Assembly: GCF_028389875.1 (NCBI RefSeq)
Contig: NC_084677.1
Coordinates: 7,420,017-7,484,016 of the forward strand
Source: Rhea pennata
Taxonomy: Eukaryota; Chordata; Aves; Rheiformes; Rheidae
DNA length: 64,000 nt
Reading direction: 5' to 3'
Shown here: one piece after another, positions 38,101 to 50,100 of the stretch
How the letters are laid out: the number at the start of each line of letters is the position of its first letter
Numbering within the stretch: the first letter of the stretch is position 1
Program-made: the position numbers and the translations under genes
Notes under the pieces: model-generated
The model's input: the letters and a program-made list of their open reading frames with translations, nothing else
What the model was told of the DNA's origin: nothing
Database searches by the model: none

Positions 38101-41100
38101 GAATGACCAGCGAGAGTAGGAAATGTGGTGCTATAAGTGCCTTCAACAGAAGTATCTTTTAGCAGTATTATAGCACACAGATATATATACTGAAATCTTG
38201 GAGAATTTCTTTTTATTCTGTTTCTTTTTTTCCTAATTGTGGCCCAAACCTGTGTTTTCATGAACTTCAAGGAATTAAAACTGAGATTATTTTAGAAGTC
38301 TCAGCATCTTAACAATTATCAGGCAAGATGGGAAATAAAGACTTTAAGGGGAAAAAAGCTAAAAATTTTCTTTTTTATTGTTTTGTGTCTTGTAAAACAA
38401 GTGAACTATTGTATTGTTGCAAGAAAGCAAAAGCAATTCAGTAATGACTTTCAAGAAAAGGAATGAGTTTGGCAAATTCTTTCTATAACAGAAAAAGAGA
38501 ACAAGTACTTCATACAGAGTAATAATCAGGAACCTATATTTTTTAATAGGTTTTTTTTTTTTGAGGGAACTCATTACCTATTTTACAAAATCTTGCTTGT
38601 TTTCCTGACATAAAAATAGAACCTCAGCCCAATTTATACATAAACAGCTTTGCCTTGTGGTTGGTATCAGGGAGACCAGTCCTGATGTGTAAAATCAACA
38701 CGGAACTTTATTTTGAACTTCTAGTAGTAGCAATTAAAATTATTTAAAGTTTAATTATAATTTATATAAATGTTTTTTATGGAGTCATAGGGAAAAGGAT
38801 TTTTTTCAGTAAAAAAAACCTTCACTTGCTCATCAGTATTCTGTCTTTAAAAACAGCCTTGGCTTTCAGCAATTTCTGATCTTCAAGCCGCTAGAGGAGC
38901 AAATTCCCAAATCCTGCATGTAGAAAAATCATAAATGTTAAATGTTTAAAACTACTGGTAGTGCATTGGAAATGATTGACATTAACATACTAATTTTTTC
39001 CTCCTTAAATTTTTGGAAGATGTGCTTAGGTACATTTTGACACCTCCTATATGCAAAGTAGATTAAATATGGAGAGAAGAATGCCAAAGTACAGAATTTG
39101 ATGTTTTTTATAGCTACTAGAAATGCCACAAAAACATTAGAAAGAAAAGCATTCTTCCCTTCCCTAAATATTTAATTAGATTTTAAATTTAACATTTTAT
39201 TTGTATAGTCATGTCAGGGCTGAATGATATTTATTTCTCTAAGATTTGAAATGGGGCTTTTTTTTTTATAGCTCAAACTTGTGATTCGTGAGCGGATGGA
39301 AATTTTAAATAGTGACTTCTTTAATCGTAAACTGGAAGGCTTAAGTGGAAGAATTGAACGGGCACAGTGCTGGAAAAAACATGAAGAACTAGCTATAACA
39401 TTCCTAGTAAGTTTCTTTGAAAAAATGCATGACTTTTGCATGCCGAATATGCTACTACACATAACTGATTGTTACAGTACATTAGAGAAGGATGACATCT
39501 CAAATGTATGCAATCTTTTCATCTTGTGTGACATAAAGATCAGTTTAATAGTAGTTGTATTTTTAACTTCTCTTAATTGCAATTGTTTCACTGTCCACTC
39601 TTTGTGTGACGATGATAATGTGTCATTCAGGTAAAATTGAATTCTAATTTTAAGTAATATTGTTTCTGTTGCAGAAAAAAGTATCAAAGCTTGAGAGACG
39701 CATTAACACTGTGATAGCATTTCAGAAGAAAGTTTTGTCAAAAATGGTTGTTAATCAGGTACAATGCAGATGCGTGTGCTAATAGAGGTATTAATGACTA
39801 ATTGCAAACTCATGGGTACCAGTGTTTACACTGAAACTTGATAGCTTTTCTAGCTGCATTGCTCTCACTTGCATCAATAACAAATTCTATGTGGAATTCT
39901 TAAATTGGTAGAACTTGATCTTTGGTGGAAGTTACCTGTTTTCAGTTGTATTTATTTTGCGCCATCATGATTGAACAAACTTAACGGATCAAAAACAAGG
40001 TAGAGGCACTATTTCAATTGACAATTTTTGCTTTTGTGTTCTATATGAGAGCCATTGGAATCCTTCTGGTGAAGGGTCAGATCTCTTTATTACAAAGTTA
40101 ATGCTACTTAACAGTGTGGTCACCTCTCTTCGTTACCTTTGATCTGTCATTTAGCTATAGTCCATCAGTTGCCAAGGAGCTGTGAATGACAAGTTGAAGA
40201 CCACTTCCTTAGGCAATGAAATTGAAAATATAGAGCAAAGAAAGCATTTTTAATGTTTCTATTAGTAGTCAAGCACTTTTCATGGAAGTATTCATACATT
40301 CACACTAAAATGATACTGTTAGGAAACAACATTTTTGTGTGGGGATATTTGAGTCTCATGAACAATAGGAGTATCTCATGTGTTTAGCATGATTGTATCT
40401 TGTGCTGAAATTCTTTTAGCTACTTATATGGGAGAAAGGGTTCTGTGAACTATCAGCCTCTTATTTCGTGTTGATTGTGTATTTCATAAGAGATCACACT
40501 TTTATAGAAGTATGTGTCTTTAAGTAAAAAAGAAAAAGACTTGGGGTTTTGTCCTTGTTCTTTAACATGTAAACCAAGTCTTTGTTCTTTAACATCAGAA
40601 AGTATAATGAGAATTGCTCGTGGTGAATGTGCAATTTTGTCTAGAAACTTTCACATATTTCACAGAATTTGTTTTATGTCTTCTTGACTTCCTCCCAAAA
40701 AACTTTAGGAAGTGTAAAACATATACAGATAAAGTAAGATGCTTATAAGCCTTAAATTTTAAGTAGACTTTTTTTAAAAAAAAGTTAATCTTCAAGAAAA
40801 AAAACTAAGTGCTTTGCTATTATTGTGGACTTTTTTTCTCCTAGTTCTAAATGCACCTTGGCTAACTTAGTATTTGTTGCACATACAAGCAGGTTTATAT
40901 TGTGACCCCTGTGACAATGCAGTATTTGTTTCCTGCTCTGTCAGGCAAGGCTTCCTAGTGCAGACTCGCAAAATATAATTCTAAACCAGCTTGGATCCTC
41001 TGCTTCCTTTGCAAATGCCATAAATGCGCAAGAAAGATGCTCAAATGAATTTTTACTGTCATCCCACACTGATTTCACTTCATGTGTTTCAGAAGATGCA

Positions 41101-44100
41101 AGGTAGGTGTCTATATTATAATTTGAAAATGTACTTAATGGCCTTATTGCTTTAAAACATTTATGAGAACTTACTCTTTCCCTCAACTCTTCACTGGCAG
41201 TTTGAATTCAATCATAAAATAAAATTTAACTCAGCCATTATTTAGGTGCTCAGTGCTGTTGCTTATATCTCCACTTTATCCATTGCAGCTCAACTAGATC
41301 ATCAATCCTTAAAGTGCTCCAAGACAAACAGGTCTGTTAGGCATTGATTTCTTATTGAACAACAGGAAGAATGTCTGTGTAAAGATATTTGAGTGGTCAT
41401 GATAGGAAAAATCTTCCAGGTAACTTCTTAATGCGAAATATAAAAATTGGAATAGAATATAGTACATTCAATGTTTTTAAAACACTTTTGGAATGAGAGA
41501 AATCAAAATTCCAGAAAAACAATTTTGTATATTATGAAATTTTAGGTCAGTATATACTAAATAACATTCAAGGGAATTCTAAACAGTTTTTTTAATAGTT
41601 CCTTAAAGTATTTTAACTTGTTCATGTCAGTGTTTTACCAGTTAGAGTACTTTTCATGTGTAAGTTGTGTGCACTCTGCAAAAACTCACAACCAGTGTTC
41701 TGCTTGGAGCCTTGCACACTTGCAGAAAAAAATGGAAGAAATCTTCAGATGCTCCCTAAAAGAGCTGGCAAGGAGTTTGCATTTATTTCTGTTTGGCAGA
41801 TCTGAGACTAAAGCTTGTTCCCATCCTCTGGTGCTGGTTGAGTATCAGTGTGAGAGCTCTGGAGTAATGCTCCCCATCTGCCACTTGCAGGGTCCTCTTT
41901 GTGTGTTACATCCAGCTCCCTCAGGTGGATGTTTTGGGGATGTCTGTCTCTTCTTGTTCTCTCCTATTGTACCCAACAGGATTTCTCTGCACCAGCTAGT
42001 ATGAAAATAGTAATTTACTTTGGCCTGTATATGTACAAAGACAAAATACTGCTCTTTTGTGTTCATAGACAGTTTTGTTCAAACAAATATTTTATGTGCT
42101 GTATTCTTTCTTATGCTTGCCACTTATTCAGTAGTACCAAGAGAGATTTTATCAGACCCTTGATTAGTGTTGATGGGATACTGTAAATAAATAGCTGCAA
42201 GGCAAAGTAAAACAAAGACATCGTTAATAATGTAAAAAGTGAGGAGCAGGTTCAGAGGTACAAAATTTCCTCAGAAAAGAAGTTAAGTAAACATAAATCT
42301 GTTTATGGATTTTTCTATGCCTGAGTTTTGCAAGCTTTCACTGATTATATTTCTATGACTTGGAACAAATATCCAATTTAAAAAAAGGCACATTTAGGAA
42401 GTTAATGTGCAAATTGCAGAAATCTTTTTCCTATAACTGGAATCTGGCTTTCAAGCTTGTGAAGAAGCCTCTCATCTCGTACATGATGTTGTTCAATTGC
42501 GTTATTTAATCTGGTGATAAACCTATATATTCTGTGTGATAGGAATAATATGGAATCTTCATTATTATTCCAGTCCACCTGCAATATTTAGTACCCCTCC
42601 ACTTCTCACACTCCTTTCAACTTACTCTGGAAATTTACAGTCAGTACTCTCTACACACAGTTTTCATGATGATAGACAGACTTGTAAGTGGTTTAGTGCG
42701 GATCACTAATAAAAGGGCGGACATGTATTATCACATGTGCTAAAATGTGAGGGTGTGCTCCTTCCCCCAAAACCAGCATCTCAGATCCTGAGCAAACAGC
42801 AGGAACAGAGCTTGCTGGATGAAATGTCAGGGTCATATGTTGTGTTAGATCAGCCTCTTGGATCATCCATATACCTGAAGGGATGTTCACTCTTTGGAGT
42901 CCTTATAAACTGTTTCCTACCTACCTGCTTTTCCTACCTACAGTTTTCTTCAACCATCAGGTTTTACTTCAGCGATAAGCCAGGACAGGTTAGCGGTGCC
43001 TGAGTCTGAGGGAGAATAACCCGACAGTTACATCATCATAACTGGCAGAAGCCTGAGTGGGTGGGCAGAGATGGGAAGACTCTTAAGTGCAAGTACGATA
43101 TCCCTGAAAGGAGTTGGGGCCATCTTAACGCTTGAGACTACGGATTAATTGCTTTCAGGAATTGATAACCCTAAATGAGTAAGATACGCTAAAATCAGGA
43201 AGTATTATTTAGGTGTGGTAGTGTTAAATCTAGTGAAATGTGTTCAGAAATACAAATTCCTTGCCACAGTGATATAATACTACCTTTAGAGCAATGATGT
43301 CGCCACCTTAAAAAAGTATTTTGACTATCCCTAGTATTTGTTTCATAACAAAACACATTACCTATATTTAAAGGTAAAGTTGCTGTGAACTAGAGTTGAT
43401 AGAATTTAACTTAAAATATTTGAAAAAGGAGTAGGAAAGTGATCCCCCCAACTTTATAGTTCGGCTTCCTATTGCTTGCTTAACTTCATTAGTATTCCTT
43501 GTGTTCCACTGATTACAGCGTATTATAACATACTAGGAGTCTTGCTGCGACCAAGTCCTAAATTCTCTTACGTCCTTATTTGGCTTCTGTGGCTGAGTCT
43601 GTAACCACAAAAGCTGTTTTCTGGTTCACAGGCTGATAAGGCAGATTGTATTAACTGAAAGATTGTCTCAACTCCCTAATTCAGTCAAAGACAGAGGAAC
43701 TTGTAAAATTTAGCAAGGTGGACAGTTGCAGAATACTAAAGTTAGTGGTTATCGTAGTTTCCTTTCTTTGGCAGGACAATCTGCTTGGGGGGCTTTGTTT
43801 GTTTGTTTTTAAACAGCCTAAGTAAAGTGAAATAAACTAGTAGTGTGTTACTATCAGTAGTATTATTACTGTCTGCAATAAGAGATAAGCTATCTGGGGG
43901 GGAAAAAAAGCCCTTTAACTATTATAGGAAACAGCATGAACTCATAGAACATTTTATGGCATTGTTTGATATCAAGTATTGAAGGGCTGCTGTCAGTTTT
44001 TAAGCAGAGTAGCTTTCAGAGTGTTTCAGCTATTAAACTTGACTTTAAGTGCTCGTGTTAATATTTGAAGTTTTGCTTTAAAAATATGGTAAGTAAAATC

Positions 44101-47100
44101 TTAACCAGATAACTAGTGCCTGCACCAAGAAAACTATGTCCAGATAAACAAAACACTGCTGATCACCTGCAATATGAATCTGAAAAAATAAATTATGATC
44201 TTATTTTTCACTCTTTAATTTTTTTCAAAGAAAAATGTGTTAACTTACGCTTTTTTACTGTCTGAATAACTGAATCTTTGCTAATGGCAAAATGAAATAG
44301 GAAAGTTCACTTATCTAAAAACAATCTTTTCAGTATCCCTGAAAAAAATCAGCAATGAGAATTTCTTGATTTCTTATTCAATATGAATAAGGTTCAAAAC
44401 ACTAATTTTAAACAACTCTGGTTAGGTTATCCTTTTCTTAGCTGTAACCAGCAAACAGCTACAGGGTATCCAGAGGACAAAAGAGGAGAACTTTTGCATG
44501 ACTGTAATTGCACAACAAAATGTGGATAGGATTCCCATGTTTCTTTTTTGGAAATCTTTAATAGAAATATCAGCGTTTGGAGCATATGTACAGTGAGTCT
44601 ACTGTATTAAATTACTAGTTTTTTATCTAAATAGATACAGTAAATCTGATGCAACCTAGGTATTTAATTTCCTGTACTTGTACAGCATCTATACCTGCAG
44701 AACCTCTTTATAGAATAGCTCTACATTTGACATCAGTTCAGGTGGTGAATGAACCTAGAAAGTATACTACCGTACGGGCAGTGCAAATGTCAGACTGTCC
44801 CCTTGGTTGCTGTTATCTTTTTCTCTGAGTAAATTTACATTTCACATGTTTCCATTCTGTGTGATCTTAGACAGATGTTTTTTATCCTTAGGATCAACTG
44901 GATTAGCTTTGCCATTAATAAGTAGATTAATTCTTTAGGAATTTTGTTTAGCCTTTGCATTATAAAATTGACTTACTAGCATGTTTGCATATTAGTATGC
45001 CTAATGGCAATTATTAATGGGTTTGAGTATTACGTAACCCTGGATTTGAGACCACAAAATATACCTTAACGGATCTCATGCCATTTGATAAGCAGTGCGA
45101 GATAATGAAGTTGACAGGTTTGAGGCAATGTGAGTAATTAAGGGTTACAATTTGGAAAGCATAAAAACAGTGCTGGTGGACAGAATTTCAGTTAATACAG
45201 GCCCCTATTTTCATAAAGCAAGCAAAATACCTCACTTACTTTACGAAAATGGAAGCAAGTGGAGTTTGTTTCTAGAAAAGATGTCTAGAATGTCATTCGT
45301 TCTCCTGATACGTAGCGTACTCTGCTGTTAAATAGTAAATGTAACAATGCACAACTTAATAAATTGTAAGGATTTAATTTTTCTCCCAGTGCCATAAATT
45401 ATTACCTGTTTTATTGATATTAATTTTTCTGAGCCATTATTTTGTTTAAATTGTTTGAATCAACGAGCTCAACCTTTCATGGTCCATATATTTGTGTACC
45501 TGTTCTTAATGCCTTTCTGGAGAAGTCATTCTTATATATCTCTAAATGTGTTTTTATCTATTTTTGTGGTGTTTATTAGCTCTGATGAAGTCATACTGAT
45601 CTCTGTGGAAGGCCAAAATTCAGCAACTGCAAATAATTCAGGTATTGAAACTTAACACTGAATTCATGTATGCTAATGGATATACTGCAGGATATACAGA
45701 GTACATCTAGCTTATTACTGGCTAGATTTTTTGTGTGTCATTTTCTTTATTTTCTTTTTTCTTTAATGTCATTAAAATACAGTTTTGATTCTGAAATACT
45801 TAAGGATGTGTCAGTTCTTTTTTTAAATCTCCTGTTGCTTTATGTAGCTGTTTTTTAATAAAGAAAAAGAACTACCAGGAAATTCAGGAAATTTCAATTA
45901 TTTAAAACATATTTGCATTAGTATTCTTTTATGAGAGGGCACTAATGACAATTTTTACACATCTAAGACAATACCAAGCAGGGTGAGTTAACTTCGTAGA
46001 TACTTGCTTCTTAGATAAAGGCAATACTGCACATTCTTGGTAAGTTTGTTATTTCCATGACTGTCCTATGTTTTTTGGGGGACAGACAGAGACTTACAAC
46101 ATTCTGTTGCTCTAACAATTATTTAAAAGTATTTTTGTAACAGTATATATTAAGACTAACAGACAAAATGTTTTAAACACGTGAAAACTATGTTACAGAT
46201 ATTCCAAATAACCGTGTATCTACACGAGCAGAAAAGTCAGCAACAGCTCAGGTAAAAAATAAACTTAAGCGTATTTTTCATGTTTTCCTCAAATAAATTG
46301 TAGTTGATGGTACATAGGCCACTTCAGTACCCTGGCTTTTGAGTTATTCTTAGAGCTAATTTGTATTTGAGTACAGCCTATATTGAAGCTTCTCGTGGTT
46401 TTGTACAGATAACGTAGGTATAGGCTGTCATCCCTCTTGCTTCTGTAATTTTTTTGCCGCCTTCTTAACGATGAGCTTACAGAGGAAAGAATAATATGTA
46501 AAGTGATGAAGAAATGCTGTGCTTGTTTTCCCCTTGGAAATGGAGATTGTGCCTCCTCCATGCATGGAGTTTTCCATGGTGCATGGAAAACTAGAGAAAC
46601 AATTAGGTTAAGCAAATGAAAGGAAAAGAGGTATTGGTTGATTCTGAGCTATTTTAGTTTTGTAAGCACTTTTTCAGCTTCATTTGTTCCTCGTTTTGGA
46701 TGGAAGGTGAATATTTAAGGAAAAGAAATAAAGTAGGTCTCTTCCAGCCCTGAGAGTTTATTCTAAATTACTTCTTGATCCCTTAAATAAAACCAAGTTG
46801 TTATACTTGCTTTCCTGACCTGCAGAAAAGAGGGGGAGGGGGAGAGTAAACCTGAAACTTCTTAGTGCTTCTTCATAGGATCCAGGAAGTGGTGAGTCTC
46901 ACCCCTAACAACAACAAAGCCCATGCATGTTACCTTTTTCAAGCAGTATTAATTTTTGATTTTGTGAAAGATGAGTTTCTCAGACCTTCCTAAAGTGTCT
47001 TTGACTATTCTGAAATCCCTCTCCAAATGCTCCCAAACAAATTATTCAGTACCAATCTTAGAGTTCTGACAAGCTGCATTTCTTCTTCAAAGAGAGGTTT

Positions 47101-50100
47101 ATCAACTAGTAGTCTACTGGAAGAAAAGTCTAGATACAGTTTAAGATAGGATTTTGGAATCCTAATGTAGGATTCCTGAGTCGAATGTTGACATCCCTAC
47201 CTACAGTTGATGTTGAGATAGATTTGTAGCAATTCAGTATTTGAAATATTCCTCAAAAATATTTAAGTGCTAATCACATTTTAAAAATAACACAGAAGCC
47301 TGTAGACTAGAGTCGTATTGTGGGCTCTAAGCTGGTTCATGCCATTGATCCAGGGCCACATGCTTCAGGTGTTGAAAAATTTCATGTTTTGTGATTATGA
47401 CGTGAAATCCAAACAGTGGCAGGAGAGGCAGTGCTGGTGGGATTGGAGCAGCTGCTCATACTTGATTGGAAGGGTAGATTTGGCTGGAGGTGTGTTTTTA
47501 CTCTGAAAATATTAATGTGAAGACATTTTTAACTGACTGGTATAGTCTCAAACTTAGCTTCACTTTAACCATTTACTCCAACCTAGTATTCTTCAATTTG
47601 CCTATGATGCCATCTCCCTACTTAAACTACAAGAAAGCATAATAAAGTATTTATAGTATGCATATTGGCCAACTGGAGTTCATAGCCTTTTTATAGACTG
47701 CATTTTCGTTCCTGTTTTCTAATTTTTAAGGATGCTTTTGTTTTACACTGTGCTCAGAATGCTTTCTGAGGAGTTCTGAGACTGAATCAGCAGTCTTTCT
47801 TGACTGCCTTTTTTTGATTGAGGAAAATAATCATAGGTAACTGCAAAAATCCAAGCATTGAGAAGCATGTCTTTTTACCATGGTAACTTGTAGAGATCAT
47901 GGTGGTACTGAAGTAAACTTCTTCCCCTGGGAGAGCAGGCAAAACTTCATAAATTTAGATTCATGTAAAGCTACTATAAAAACACATGATTTTTAATGAT
48001 GTTTAATGATTTATTAGGTTTATCAACTGAGTGACTTTTTTTTGTAAGAATAGCAGAGAAAATGATATGATACAATTTTGGCTCTTAGAGCGCCTGTAAA
48101 ATTTATACTGATATGTCCAGTCCTAGGCCCAGTTGTACTAGAAGGTGTCCTAAAACAATTAAATAACTTTCTAGAAAGTGACCTCAAATGACTGTTTAAA
48201 TAGTTTGTTGTAGACCATCAAGTATTGTTTTTACTTGCTTGAATTTCTGCATATCCACTATGTGTGGCTCTATAACTTTATGGGTTTTTTTTAAGAATTT
48301 TTTTCATTGTGTAGGGATCTAAACTTACAGATATGTTCCGTTCTGCAAACTGTTAAATAGTCTTGTAGTTACTTGATACTAAAATTGAAAGAGAAACACT
48401 CAAGTGATGTTTTTTTCAGAGTGAAATAAGACAACTTGAAGTGATTGACCTAACAGAAGAAGAAAAGCACAACTCCAGCAAAGGTAAAGAGACTATTTTG
48501 TTAACTCACTTTTTAGCATCTCCCTGAACTTAATGGGGTAGGTGTAACTATGAATCACTTAATTTACTTAACTTTATTCTAAGGACAATCATAAAACTGT
48601 ATCTATTTCTCAAAGGGAAAACACTCTCCTATAAGCAGCTGCCCTTGCATATCTTTATGATAGCAGTGAATTATTTTGGCAGATGAAAAGCAGTATTTAA
48701 AGAATTTGCCTTCTCATAAAGAATGACTGTTTGTGACTACAAATCTCCCTATTCCTGTCACAATCTCTACTCTTACAAGGAGAAAACAGTTGCACTTTCT
48801 CATTAAGACAAGCTGTTACATTGAACAGCCTTTTTAACTGCTTGGTAATAGTTAGTCACACTGTGTCCTTCTTAAAAAGGATACTGCTCAGTATAAACAA
48901 AAGGGATTGCTGTTCTTCATTCAGCTAAGTGGAGACTTGTTCTCAGCATGATAGGAACTGCCAAGATTTGTCTTACTCATACTAAAATAAGGCATTTCCT
49001 TTCTTAGTTCCTCAGAGATTCACTTTGAGGTAAGGTATGGGATTTTTAAGGTTTGGGAGAATCAGATTATACAACTTTGCAATGAAAATACTAAGATTGA
49101 TATGAAGGAAGCATGAATCCATGCACAAAAGTACCAGAAGAAAGTAATGATTAAATGGAAAGAAAGAAACAGAAAGTGTAAAGTGTCGAAATATAGAATA
49201 TATCATTTGGGGGGGGGGGGCAGATTACATGCAGTGACCAGACAGCAAGAAGAGAAAGAACATACTGAAGCTGTAAGATAGATGACAGGAAGAAAAAGAA
49301 CAGCTGGAGCCATAAGAAACCTAAATAAGGAAAATGAAGGACAGTGTCTTACTCAGCAGTTTTATTGAGGACTCGCAAAGGGTAAATAAGATACTGAAGC
49401 AGAAGTCACAATAATTTTCCACTCCTAAAATTTGAAATTATTTACTATTTTTGTAAACCGCCACATCAGTTATGTGCCATTCAAATGGTTTTGCCATTTT
49501 AATAACAAGTAAATAGTTATTTGAGAACAACTTGAAAATTTGATGACAGAATTTTGCCATTATTCCTGTATGGAATTAAGTAGTAGTCACGTAATTTCTC
49601 CAAGATTTGAAGACGAAAATCAGTGGTTACAGAGATTCAGGATGGACTCATTCTGTTCCAGTTTCACTTTCTGATAATCTTGCTACACTAAGATGAAGCA
49701 ATTGTCCAGTTTAAAGAAATTTGCACTTGATAGATTATTTTGTAAAGATAGGGAGTCCTGTAAGTTGCATCTTACAATAGGGAAGGACCCACAGCATGCA
49801 GGGAAAAATCATTAATATATGAATTGAGGATCTTAATGCAGCTGTTTTTTGATAGGTAGAAAAATAATCTTTAAAGCTTGCATCTTGTTTGCAGGCAAAA
49901 CAGAAAAAGATCAGAAATCTGTATCACATGAAAGGAGTTCCAAACCAGTATGCTTCAGTTCAGCTCACTTAGCGCTAACGGCGGAAACATCAGATGAGGT
50001 ACTCTTTTGGTACTTTTTTTTTTTTTTTTCCCCGACTTCCATACTACATGAATTTTAAATCGTGGATTTGGATATTGCGGAGTAGTGTAGAACTTAAAGG

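Noticed and set aside
41618-42186. Open frames in ATF7IP2 intron 6
   Set aside because: No suitable splice sites in the required phase, and the gene frame is already complete without them.
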